Shown here: positions 36,648-48,071 of the stretch, in pieces
Position numbering within the stretch: position 1 is the stretch's first letter
How the letters are laid out: each line of letters begins with the position of its first letter
NCBI GenBank assembly: GCA_004335835.1
Contig: RWJK01001123.1
Location: 113,233 to 177,232 of the forward strand
Origin: Scenedesmus sp. ARA3
Lineage: Eukaryota > Chlorophyta > Chlorophyceae > Sphaeropleales > Scenedesmaceae
Reading direction: 5' to 3'
DNA length: 64,000 nt
The notes under the pieces: generated by a model
What the model was told of the DNA's origin: nothing
Seen by the model: only the letters and a program-made list of their open reading frames with translations
The model's database searches: none
Translations under genes and position numbers: made by a program

Positions 36648-39600
36648 TTAAACACTGCCAGACGTGTGCACTTTGTATCTATCACCATCATCTAGCCTGC
36701 TTTGTGATGCAGGGCTGTATCCATGCTGTGCGGCAACACTGGGCCCCACCTGGATGTACTTGTCGTAGTATGCTGCCGCCTTCTCAAACTCATCCAGGTC
36801 GGTGTAGCAGTCTGCAATGGTGCCATACGCATCAGCGTCACCTGCACGGCAGCAGCACACACAGTAGGTCGAATGTGATCAGCATGTGATCAGCAAAGGG
36901 CCAGAAACATGTGACCAAACCAGAGCAGTTGGCAAGGGTGCCGTACGCGTCAGCGTCGCCTGCAGCAGATGCATCGCGCGCACAGCCGAATGCTACAGCT
37001 GTGTCATCAACATGATATCAACCATCCCATACCTTACATTGATGGCATGGCGTGCATGCAACACCGCTATCAGCCACTGTACAGCTGTGTATCGAACTGA
37101 ACGGGTGAAGCGCAGCAGCATGTCACCGAATGAGCCCAAACAGATGTAGTAGGTGGCTCCCAACATGTAGTTATGTAGTACACCCACCTGTGTACTCGCG
37201 CATCTGCTGGCTGATCTCCAGCACGCGCTCCAGGTGCTTGATGGCGTTGCGGTACTGGCCCTGCAGCCGCGCAGCAGCAGCCAGCCCGCGCGTGGCGCGG
37301 CGCTCCTGGACCTGCAGCACAATATACAGCACACACACAACAAGAAACAGTCGAGCCCTAGGACCAATGAAAGGGCGACCATGGCTGCTGCTTCCTGCTG
37401 CTGTGCTTGACTGCTGCATTAGCTCATATGCTTAAGAATTACACCCGAAGCTATTGATGCACAAAGCGCAGTCCCACTGCAAAACTGCCGGCCCACTGCC
37501 GTGTATGTGATGATATGAACAAACTGTGTGAAGACAATGATCAAGTTGATGGCGGGGGCCCACCATGTTGTCCAGCGCCATGGACAGCTTGAGCACCATC
37601 TCACAAAGCACAAGCTGCTGCCCCACTGCTTTCTACTGGCGCAACATATGACCTACGCAACCGATTCTGCCTCATGTACCCACCATGTTGTCCAGCGCCA
37701 TGGACAGCTTGAGCACCTTCTCGCAAAGCACAAGCTGCTGGCCCACTGCTGTCTACTGGCGCAACATATGACCTGCGCAACCCATTTTGCCTCACGCACC
37801 CACCTTGTTGTCCAGCGCCATGGACAGCATGAGCGCCTTCTCGAAGCGCACCATGGCAGCGCTGCCGTTGGCCTCCTTCAGGAAGCGCTTGCCCGCACGC
37901 AGCGCGTCCCTGGGGACGCGAAATTGCAGCAGCAAGCGGCAGCGCACAGCATGAGTAATTGTTGGGAAGGGCACAGCATGCATGAGGACAGTGAGAACTG
38001 AAATGGTGCTGATTGCCCGCGCGCAGCGCGTCCCTGGCGGTGATAACAAGAATGCGGGAGGCAGTGGCAGCAGCAGCAGCAGGCGGCATGTTATGAGATG
38101 TGGGTGGCTGGGTGATGGTGCTGTGGTTGCAATTGAGGAAGCACTTGCCCGCATGCAGCGCGTCCCTATGAGCGCGTCCCAGAAATACAGCATTCGGCAT
38201 GAGCAGGAGCAACAGCAGCAGGCACCAGGCTTCACCAGGGAGCAGGATGCAGGTGGAGGTTGCTGGCTGAACAACGATGCTGCACGCATACACCCGGCAG
38301 CCCTGAGTATGATGTGCAGCGGCTTGAAGCACACGAACCATGCCAAAATCTATGCACACCTGCACTGTATGTGGTCGCTGGTCATCTCCTCCTGATCCAT
38401 TGAGCAACAAGCATGCAGACTGTGTTATGGCCTAGGCAACATGGCGAAACACAGACACAGCATGATAATGTTTACGGTAATGCACCCACCTGCATTGTAT
38501 TTGGTCGCTGGTCATCTCCTCCTCATCCATTGAGAACAGCGTCTTGTCAGGCGCAGGTGCTGCGCTGGGTGCTGCTGCAGGCGCCGCGCTGCTGACTGCT
38601 GGCGGCGGCGGCGCAGTGACTGTGGCTGTTACGGTCTGCATGCCCATAGGCTCCGCTACTGCTGTTGCGCCGTTGCTGGATGGCATGCCATTGCCGTTGC
38701 CGCCGACTGGCGGAGCATATGACAGACCTGCACGTCAAAGGAAAGGTTGCATTTGACTGATTAGCATAAATACTCACACACTCGCGTAGGACTTGCAACA
38801 CGCACCATGCAGCAGACTGCAGCTTCCACTACTGCACAACACAGCATAGCAGGCCGAATGACCGCGCGCACCGCCGGGCCTGACAGAAGCAGCTGCCGCA
38901 CTTGGTGTGCCACGGTGCCCCCTCTACCACTGCGCACAGTGCCGCATCCTGTAGCTATGCGGTCACTCACAACCAAACAACGCCCCTGAACAGGCAGCCG
39001 AAACACACCTGGCGCGTGCACTGTGCCCGCGCGTGCCTGCTGCCGCAGGCGCACGTTGATCTTGCACCCGCTCTCTTCACACCCCAAAACAAACCATTTG
39101 AATACACCCTAAAACCTACCTGGCGCGTACACTGTGCCCGCGCGCGCCTGCTGCCGCAGGCTCATGTTGATCTTGCGCAACTGCTCGTTGAGCCGCTCCA
39201 GCTCCGCCTTGCGCTGCCGCGCCGTAATGCCGCCCACCAACGCGCCCACCAGCGCGATAAACTCGGTGATGCCCACAATATCAATGCCATAGGGGGTGGC
39301 GCACAGCTTGCCGATCTGCATAAGGAGGATGGCAGACATATACAGATCAGGGTTGTGCATGTATCGGGTAAGAGAGAGGGTGTGGCGCGCAGCTTGCCGA
39401 TCTGTGTGCGGCAGCATTACGACAAAGAACAGCCTGTTGAACACTCTGTGTCAGGGCGGTGCAGGGCACCAGCGCGCCCACCAGCGCAATGAACTCGGTG
39501 ATGCCCACGATGTCAATGCCACACGGCGTAGCGCACAGCTTGCCAATCTGCGGTTGAAATGAGCTGAAACGGGCGGCAGCATGGCAGGAAGATGAGTCCA

Positions 39601-40620
39601 TGTCAACAGAGCCGTTTGCACGCTAGGTAGCCCACCAGCGCGATGACCTTGGTGATGCCCACGATGTCAATTCCATAAGGCGTAGCGCACAGCTTGCCGA
39701 TCTGCGGCGGGGGGCAGGCGGTAGCATTACAATAAGCGGCAACATGTCAATCACTCTGTGTCAGAACATCAGCGCGCCCACAAGAGCAATGAACTCAGTG
39801 ATGCCCACGACGTCGATGCCATACGGTGTGGCGCACAGCTTGCCGATCTGAGGGGTGGTTGTGCGACAGATGGATAAGCTGTTGTGAGTGCCCTAGGTGA
39901 GAAACGGGCGTGGCGCACAGCTTGCCAGTCTGCGGCAGTCAGGCTCTGCACGCACACCAGCAGAGCTGATGCCGTACAGTGGAGTGCAAGCCTGCTGTTG
40001 ATAGCGCCCAGCTTGCATAACTCGCTGCGCCACAACCAATTTGAGTGCAGCCGACACGCGTGGTATCAAGCTGGCAGCCCACGGCAGCTGCCCAGTGGCG
40101 CAGCTGAGCTCACGTCTGTACTGCTGCTGTGTCTGCCGTACACAACTCTCACTGCCATCCAACTGCAGCCCAAGCGACGCAGCTGCAAGGAGCCAGAGTA
40201 CATACTACCAAGCAATCATGCCGAAGTCCCATGGCAGGTTTCCTGCAAGCACAAGTGCCCTGACATGCCCACCTGTGAGCGCCGGGCCTCCTCCTCCAGC
40301 TTCTCCCGCTCTGCCTGGATCTCCCTGCGGGCCTCCGACTCCGCCTGAATACGCAGGTTCAGCAGCTTCTGCTCCTCATCTGCCAAGAAGCCCTTGCCTC
40401 CAGTGGATGCCAGGAATGGCTCTCCTGCCTGAGCTGGAGCAGCAGCAGTGCCAGCTAGAATAGCCAGGCCAGCCATGCCCAGCATGGCACGGCGACCGGA
40501 CTGCTTAATAGGCTGTTGAGGCTCTGCTGTGGCCCTTACAGCAAGGCATTGCGCCCTGCTGGGCTTGGATTGCTTTGCCAGGCTTGGGGCGCCCCTGGTG
40601 CGCCCAATGCAGCTCTGCAT
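36648..40620 (-). CDS. FLU: FLU-like TPR regulator of tetrapyrrole (chlorophyll) synthesis
   Basis: Exons on the minus strand: 40620-40273, 39315-39120, 38727-38490, 37909-37804, 37311-37188, 36841-36750. FLU represses glutamyl-tRNA reductase at plastid membranes to stop Mg-porphyrin build-up in the dark; the Chlamydomonas homolog is FLP. An N-terminal plastid leader (GRTRGAPSLAKQSKPSRAQ) is followed by a twin-Arg/hydrophobic Ala-rich stretch and a coiled coil. Exon 2 has the membrane segment ITEFIALVGALVGGI, then TARQRKAELERLNEQLRKIN and YAPGLSYAPP, close to plant FLU. The TPR region runs from DALRAGKRFL through GLAAAARLQGQYRNAIKHLE to YGTIADCYTDLDEFEKAAAYYDKYI. The end is uncertain: reading past the weak donor after YIQ gives a stop at 36648 (about 401 aa); a small last exon is the alternative. 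Almost every exon edge has copies in the adjacent intron. Confidence 0.88.
36841..36965 (-). repeat. Copy of FLU exon-6 5' end
   Basis: The acceptor and first codons of exon 6 (GDADAYGT) recur at about 36917-36962, roughly 120 bp upstream in the transcript. Confidence 0.7.
37561..37840 (-). repeat. Tandem 120-bp copies of FLU exon-4 3' end with donor
   Basis: Units begin at 37561, 37681 and 37801, exactly 120 bp apart. Each holds codons for LSMALDN followed by a donor GTGGGT. The unit at 37801 is the original exon 4 end. The two copies are more like each other than the exon, so they duplicated again later. Confidence 0.9.
38014..38168 (-). repeat. Copies of FLU exon-4 5' end
   Basis: The start of exon 4 (DALRAG, original near 37890-37909) recurs at 38014-38036 and 38136-38166. 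Confidence 0.75.
38355..38535 (-). repeat. Copy of FLU exon-3 3' end with donor
   Basis: 38484-38535 (exon end coding EEEMTSDQIQ plus donor) recurs at 38354-38405, offset 130, with few changes. Confidence 0.85.
39008..39177 (-). repeat. Copy of FLU exon-2 3' end with donor
   Basis: 39119-39177 (codons for RQQARAGTVYAPG and donor) recurs at 39008-39066, offset 111. Both donor regions are intact. Confidence 0.85.
39381..39936 (-). repeat. Five copies of FLU exon-2 5' part (membrane segment)
   Basis: The acceptor and first part of exon 2 recur at 39381-39404 (short), 39468-39553, 39630-39706, 39766-39852 and 39905-39936 (short). The three long copies still encode close versions of IGKLCATPYGIDIVGITEFI and most of the membrane helix. 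Intronic sequence between copies (CTCTGTGTCAG) is copied too. Confidence 0.9.
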
Positions 40621-42074
40621 GGCTGCCACCGACACGTTAATAACGATCACAACAATAAAATAGACTAATGCGATCCTGCAGCAATTGACAACGCGAACAC
40701 TCGGGGCCAGGTGAGTGATTGGGTGTGCTGGGCGCGTGGTGCGGTTGGCGTTCTCGGTCGCGCGTCTCCTTAATGATAACAGCAACCACTTGTAAGGTGC
40801 TGTGCAGTGTTGGAATAGCGAGACATGGCAGTTCCCAACGATAGATCTCGTTATTTGTGTTTGCACCGCCACAGGTCCTCCCTGCCGTGCACTTCAAATG
40901 TATAAATTGGGAAAACATTTGTGATGGTTAGCGTTACAAAGCTGCTTGAAATGGTCATGGCACCTCGGCCGGACCGGGACACTTTGTGGTTGGCCCATTG
41001 GCTAAAAAGTGCTACCAGCGTGCTTATACATTCATGTAAGTTCTGAGGTGCACATGAACGGCCCTGCATCAAGTCGGCGGCAATACATCAGGTACCAAGC
41101 TGTACAGCCAGGCTGCTGCGAGCCCCACAGGATAGCCCACGGCGTGCCACTCCGCACGCCACTCCCATGGACACTCCCCTGGACAAACATAAGCGATATT
41201 GTGGGCGTTTTGGCTTGAAAACAGTTCGGCCCTACAGCACTAGCCTGACACCCAATTGAATACTGACACCCTGCCTCCCAAGCCTGAGTCAGGCCTGCTC
41301 AGCACCGATTGCTTATGCCAGCTGGTTTAATAATTTCATGAGCCTGCCGAAACTGAGAGCTGACTGCATCCATGTAACATTTCAACACACAGCCCAGCCC
41401 TGAGGGTACGAACATGCCATACCAATGAGCGGACACCAGCTGCCAAACGCATGCCAGTTGCTTTCCATGCATTTCCATGGCGATTGCAGAGACAGAAAGT
41501 TTCCGTCAGGCCCGCCCTTATCTCCAGCGAGTGCCATTCCACAACTGCACCACACATGCTGCCCATACAAGGCACACACTCCTGATGCAGCACCAACAGC
41601 ACTTGTGTGCTGCAGCCGCATTGAAGCAAATTCAAGTTGCAGCTCATCGGCACTGCACAGCTTATGGTAATCTCATTGTCGACAGCTGCGCACTGCTGTC
41701 ACCGTGACAGCTGTGACAGCTGCGCACTGCTGTAACAGCTCGCAGCAAAACAGGTGTAGAACATCCTGTGCTACCACAGCGCAGCAGCCGCACGTCACTG
41801 GGTGAGCATAATCAACCCTCCATCACCGCTTTGCCAGCAGGTGTCAGCAGCGCTGCAGCAAGGGACTCTGACACTACAAACCAACCCTGCCCGGCGTATC
41901 TGCAGCACCAGCACCACGCCGCATTCATTGCTGCAGCTGCTGCTGCTGCTGCAGCACCAACACGAGCCACACCAGCACGCTAATCTCGCTTTCAGCTGCA
42001 CACACACTACATGCCCTGTAAACCAATGCTTGAAGGTGCGCAGCTTTGCATGTTTCATGCTAGACTGCCCACCT
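40621..42074. other. Intergenic between FLU-like and RING genes
   Basis: 5' flank of the FLU-like gene and 3' flank of the RING gene. A small local duplication around GACAGCTGCGCACTGCTGT is at 41682-41735. No gene seen. Confidence 0.45.
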
Positions 42075-45000
42075 TTACATGCGCACGCGCAGGTGGGTGG
42101 TCACCACGCTCCTGCACCACGGGCAGGGCTGCTGCTTGGCCTTGATATCATCGCTGCACACCGTGCACAGCTTGAAGCACTTGCAGGGCAGCAGCATCAC
42201 CTCAATCGTGCGCTCCATGCACACCACGCACTCGTTGTCATGGTGCTCATCAACAGCTGGCTTTGACTTTGACTTCTTTGACTTCGACTGCTGCTGCTCC
42301 TGCAGCGCCTTGTCCTTGGCTGCTGCCGCTGCCAGGATCGCCGTCACATGCGGCTGCTGCTGCTGCTGACCTGGCGCGCCTGCAGGGAAGCCAGGTGCTG
42401 CTGCTGCTGCTGCTGCTGGGGCGGCAGCCACAGGCACTGGCGCATGGAAGGGCAGCGGAGCAGGCGGCATGCTCGCAGCAGGCTGCGCTGGCGCTGCTGC
42501 TGCTGCTGGCGGCCCTGCTGCTGCACGCAGGTGTGCAAACTGCGGCAGGTGTGCCAAGTGCGGCGGCAGCTGCACAGCTGGCCTCAGGCCACCCTGCGGC
42601 ACTGCTGCTGCCGCTGCTGCACTAGGCGCAGCTGGCTGCTGCACTGCCCGCTGCTGCGCATACTGCAGGTGCGGCGGCAGGTGCGCCATCGCTGCTGGCA
42701 CTGCTGCTGCTGGTGGTGCATAGCCAGGCGGCATGCCAGGAACTGCTGCTGGCACAGGCGCGCTGCGCACCTCCAATGCTGCTGCCTGCTGTGCTGCAAG
42801 TGCTGCTGCATGCTCTGCTGTACCTGCTTGCGCTGCCCGCAGCGCGGCCTGTGCTCGCTCCATTGCTGCAACCTTCCCCAGCTCAAAGTCACGCTGGCTG
42901 GGGCGTACAGCAGCAGCAGCCACACTGCCATTGGGGATGTGCAGCTGCGCATACACAGTGTTAGAGGGGTAAATGCCAGACAGAGGGAAGCGCCGCGCTG
43001 CTGCTGCTGCTGCACTTGAGCCGGCATGCCCGGCAGCTGCAGCAGCAGATGAGGATGCTGCTGCTGGTGAAGTGACCCGCTGCTGCTGCACCTCAAGTGC
43101 TGCCTGCTGCGCTGCTGCCATGAGATCCATGCGCTGCCGCTCCTCTGCTGCTGCTACTGCTGCCGCTGCTGCTGCTGCCTCCTCTTGCTCGCGCTGCTGC
43201 CGCTGCAGTCGCTCTGCTTCTGCCCTTGCTGCAGCCTCAGCCTTTGCTGCTGCTGCCTTTGCTGCTGCCTCCTTCTGGCGCACTGCTGCTGCTGCCGCCT
43301 CCTTCTCTTCCTGCAGCCGATGCTGCTGCGCAATCAGCTCTGCTGCTGCTTCTGCAGCAGATACCTTGGACACAGGGGCCTTACCCTTCTCCTTTGCTGC
43401 TGCTGCTGCCGCCGCAGCTTCTGCCTTTGCTGCTGCTGCTTCTGCCTTTGCTGCTGCTTCAGCCCTTGCTGCCTCCTTTGCTGCTGCCTTCTTACTCTTC
43501 TTGTCATTTGCAGCGGCAGGTGCGGCAGGTGCGGCAGGCGCAGCAGGTGCTGCTGCCCCGCTGCTGCTGCCGGCCTCAGCTGCAGCCGCACTGCTGCTGC
43601 TCCCAGCTGCAGCTGCAGCAGCGCTGCTGCTAGCCTCTGCAGCCGCTGGCGTTGCTGCTGCTGCTGCTGCTTCTGTGTCGCTGTCTGCATCCTGATCGCC
43701 CTCGGCCCCTCCTGCTGAAGCTTTCTTCTTCTCCTTCTGCTTCTCCTTTTTCTTCTTCTTCTTGTCCTTCTTCTCCTGCTCCAGCCGCTGCCGCTCCTTT
43801 TCTGCCTCTTCCTCTGCCAGCAGCTTCTGCATCATCTGCAGCACAGCAGCAGGTTTACATCTTGTGAGAAATACAGCGACATGGCACACTATTGCTTCCG
43901 CAGAGGTACGCCACAAAGCAGACTATTTTCCACGCCTCCTCCTCTGCCAGCAGCCTCTGCATCATCTACAGCACAGCAGCAGGTTCATGACATGTGAAAA
44001 AGAGAAACAGAACGTGACATGCTACTGCTTGAAACAACATCTGTTTTCATTATCTGCAGCGCCAGCAGCTTCTGCATCATCTGCAGCACAGCAAGGCACA
44101 AAACACTTGAGACACAGGAACACCGCCTTGTGACATGCTACTGTTGTGTAGGAGCCCTTGTTGTAGCAGCAGCAGCAGCCCCATTGTTCTTTGCTGTAAT
44201 GCCCGCATAGATGGGTGGATTCGACGACTGGCCTGTTCCTGTTACGAATGGAAGGCCAGACAGAGCCAGCTACACACCTGTCCACGCTGCCGCACACTCC
44301 TGCCCCGCACTGCATCTTGCAGCCCCAACCAACACCACATCCTGCAAAACATGAACACTAAGCGTGATGCTTGGAAAAGCCCCCTCCCAACCAGCTGCTG
44401 CTGCGCCAGCCTCATCAGCCGCCTGGACACATACATGTGCCAGCCGCCCACCTGTTCAGGCAAGCCCTCACTGCTACTGCACACCCCACACTGCACCTCG
44501 CAGCCACACAGGACACCACACTGCGCGAAACACCAAGTGTGGTGCGCACACAGCACATTGCCTAGTGCAGCCGCCCTAGAAATGTGCCTTGTTTGTTACA
44601 TATTGTGACTTATACTTTGGCCTACAAAGTAAACATATTTGGAAATATCCAGGCTCACCTCAGCAGCCTTGCGCTCCGCCTCTTCTGCCGCCTCCTTGCG
44701 CTGCTTCGCCTCCGCCACCTTGGCCTCAGCTTCAGCAGCCTTGCGCTGCTCCTCTTCCTGCTTGCGAGCCTCTGTTGACTTGGCAGAAGCAGCGTCTGCC
44801 TTGTCTGCAGCAGCCTTGGGAGCCTCTGCAGGCTTGGCGGCAGCAGCGTCGACAGCGACCTCCTCGGCAGCAGCAGCCTTGGCAGCAGCAGGAGCAGCAG
44901 CAGCGCCAGCAGCAACCAGCTGCTGCGCCTGGCCTGCTGCTGCTGCTGCTGCTGCTGCAGGCTGCTCCTGCTTCTTGCCCTTCTCCTGCTGCTGCTGCTG

Positions 45001-46023
45001 CTGCTTTGGATCTGCTGCTGCTGCTGCCTTCTTCCCGGTGGCCTGCGCACTCGCTGCTGACTGCTTCACTGCTGCTGCTGCTGCTGCTGCTGGCTGCTCA
45101 TCTGCCTCAGCTGGCGTGTCGCCGAGCTCCATGGCATTGTCTGCCTCATTCTCTGCATCCACCAGCTCTGGAATGTCGCCTGCATCGCTGCTGTCGTCAT
45201 CCCCTGCATCAGCCACAGCAGCCGAAGCGCTCACCTCCGGCTCTGCAGCAGCTGCTGCTGCGGCTGCGGGCGTTGGCGCTGCTGCTGCTGCTGCTGCTGC
45301 TGGGTCAGCCGGCGCTGGCTCCTTGCTCCCGGCATCTGCCGGCTGTCCATCTGCCGCTGCTGCTGCCGCTGCTGGTGGTGGTGTGGACGCCTCCAGCGCG
45401 TTGCGCTGGCTGCTGACTGCTGTGGGCACTGCTGCTGCCGCTGATGGTGTGGTTGGTGCCGGCGGCGTGGGTGAGGCAGGGCAGGCTGGCTCCACATCAG
45501 CCTCATTGAAATTGCCTGCTGGCATATCTACGTGCTCTTCGTCCTCCTCTGTGTCTTCTGCATCTAACAGCTCAGGCATGTCATCACCTCCCTCGCTGGT
45601 GCCGTCATCGTCATCATAGTAGGCCCCTGCGGATGCGGCCGGCAGCCCGTTTCCTGCCAGCGGCCCGTTTCCTGCAAGCAGCGCGTCTCCTGCAAGCCCG
45701 TTGAGTGCCGGCGCTGCGATGCCGTTGGCGGCAGGCGCAGCGCTGGCAGCAGCCTGTGCCACTGCTGCCGCTATTGCTGTTACTGCTGGTGCTGCTGCTG
45801 GCTCTGGTGTGCCGGGTGCTGCAGGTGCTGCAGGTGTGGTGGGTGCTGGAGGAATGAACATCTGCTCTGCTGCGTACCCCAACTGCTGCTCATCCTCTGC
45901 ATTGATCAAGCCAGGCGGCTCATCACCATCACTGTCAGAATCATCAGCTGGGTTGATCTGGTGCACAGGCAGACCATTGCCCTGCTGCTGCGGTGGTGGC
46001 ACGTTGCTTGTGGTGCGGGCCAT
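42075..46023 (-). CDS. Very Ala-rich protein with C-terminal RING-like finger
   Basis: Two exons on the minus strand, 46023-44659 and 43835-42075, joined in phase; 1041 aa. Starts MARTTSNVPPPQQQGN. Exon 1 is low-complexity Ala/Pro with acidic patches (DDSDSDGDEPPGLINAED) and a Glu/Ala/Lys-rich helix near its end. Exon 2 continues as a charged coiled coil (MMQKLLAEEEAEKERQRLEQ), then a Lys-rich, NLS-like run, long Ala-rich stretches and a Pro/Ala region. The last ~50 residues are a RING-HC-like finger: CVVCMERTIEVMLLPCKC, then FKLCTVCSDDI and PCPWCR. Single-subunit E3 ubiquitin ligase activity is the usual role of such domains. The position normally held by the zinc-binding His is Cys here. 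Long antisense frames in this gene are a by-product of GCN-rich codons. Function otherwise unknown. Confidence 0.85.
43805..44097 (-). repeat. Three copies of RING-gene exon-2 5' end
   Basis: The acceptor and first codons (MMQKLLAEEE; original about 43805-43840) recur at 43937-43972 and 44064-44092 (shorter). The copy at 43937 has TAG in place of the CAG acceptor, and the outer copy keeps CTGCAG. Confidence 0.85.
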
Positions 46024-47956
46024 GCTGCAACACTACTGCCTGCCTGCTGTTGGAAGGTGTACTGCTGCTCGCTGCTGGCTGGCTGGTGCTGCTGCAAGCC
46101 ACCCTGGCGGTTGCAGAAGCTCAAGCGATGCTCTGGGATCTTTAGTGCCTGCAGAAGGCAGGGTGGAGGGACCAGGAGGGCAGATCAGGCTGTCAACACG
46201 AGCCACCAGACTGAGCAGGGCAGCACCTGACAAGCAGCGTTCAGACCCTGTGCTGGTGAGGCAAAGCACGCAGTTATAGCCTACTAGGAGCACATCATGG
46301 CTAACAATGTCATCTCATGAACGCCTGCGACTCTAGACAGAGCGTGCTCGCCGCACCTTTGAATTGAGCGTGCTGCCTAGCGTGTTCGCTTGGCTGCTAG
46401 ATTAATCAATACTGCAGCAAACGACGTCCTGAATGTGATTACTCCACGAGACGATGTCCTACTTCGGTGAAGACGAAAGCCCCTCCCAGGTTAACTCCTG
46501 AGTCTCAGCAGCAAACTACCTGAAGAGGTTTATGTCCACCGCGTCAGCACAAAAAACATGACGATATCCCTATGCTCATCTTTTGCCCATGCAGTGCGCA
46601 TCTGTTGGTGTCTGTGGCGCTAAGGAGTCTGTGGTCCAAGGTGGGCATTTGAAAATCAAACCCCCACATGCTACACTCTGTGAAAGCCCTGAAGGCAGTT
46701 TAAGTTCTTCAAGGCAGCGTAGGATAGTATGAAAAATTGCAGGTAACACACATTAGGATGAGGGCCTAATTCAAAACAGCCCTGTACGGATTGCCTGTGG
46801 TGCCTAGCATGTTCAGATTGTGTCCCGCACACGGTTGCAGGCATGCAGGCATGCTGAACAACCCCCTGAGCAATTCGGCTGGCAGGAACTACAGACTGCC
46901 CTCGTTTCATGCTCGACCCCTCATAGCACATGTAGGCACTAACCTTAACAGGAACGTGTTACACAAGGTAGCAAACCGCTAGCATGGGGTCCATCCATTC
47001 ACATTTTGCAGGGTGCACTCAGGCTGAGGACACTCGGTCACCACAGTGCTGCATATAAAGAAAGTTGCCGAATTGCATTCATTACAAGCATAAGCATCAT
47101 GCAACATAATGCGCACTCACATGGCAAGATGTGGTCCCCCGAAAGGCCACCATGGCTGCTGAACCTCAGATTAGCATGTGCAGCTCCTGCTTCTGCTCCT
47201 ATGTCGTCTAGTATTACCTGCAACCATAACAACACCTGCACCGCTGTGCCATTTGGCGCAACGTGCTGCACCCGCAGTGCCCGCTGCAGCACCAGCGCCC
47301 AGCATGAGACATTTTATTAGTAGCCGCTTTGCTCAAGTCCATGCCATCCACGCTACGAGATCAGCGATTGTCAATCGCAGTGCTGGCACACGATGTGCTG
47401 GTCACCAACAGACACCGCCAGCGAGCCAAGGTCCTTGTGTTAACACGATTTGTTACGTAACAACATGTACTTATTGCGTAACAACCTGCCAGCACATTCC
47501 AAACAGGCTGCCCAAATGATGAGCAACCACATATTGGCGGCACCTTGCCTTTGTGCTGACTCAGCATAAAGGTATCGGACACCAGCTACACAGCACACTA
47601 TTGATAAGCCAATGGGATCAATCAAATGCCTGCACACACCACTCAATCAAGTACCCGTATATCACGCAACAGGCAGCAGCGCCTGCCGCTGGTCACACCC
47701 CTCTGCCTCAGCCACACACAGCAGCCAGCAATGCGGTTGTAGTTCACATAGAGTTTGCGCCGCTCGCTCGTTTGTTGCACCGGAGCGCTGCCGCCCCCAC
47801 ACACTTGGCCAGATACCAGCTGTGCAGCAGACATAGAGTCAACAAACATGGCCGGCAAGGACATGCCTCATCTCCGTGACATGGCAACAGCAGCAGCTCT
47901 TCATGCGCCATGTATGGGTGGGCACGCAGCGCTCCTGCGTGGTTGCTGCCAGCAGC
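46024..47956. other. Intergenic, no gene seen
   Basis: 5' flank of the RING gene and 3' flank of the first small secreted protein gene. ORFs are short and show no family features. Confidence 0.45.
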
Positions 47957-48023
47957 TTACTTGCGGCCTCCCATGGCCATGTAGATAGGGGTGCAGGAGA
48001 TGACCTTCTGCACCTCAATGTCT

Positions 48024-48071
<48 letters not shown>

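Noticed and set aside
42973..45619. Long plus-strand Ala/Ser/Cys-rich ORFs opposite the RING gene (for example 42973-43695 and 44639-45619)
   Set aside because: Shadows of GCN-rich codons on the minus strand; no splice structure or family match, while the minus-strand frame ends in a clear zinc finger.
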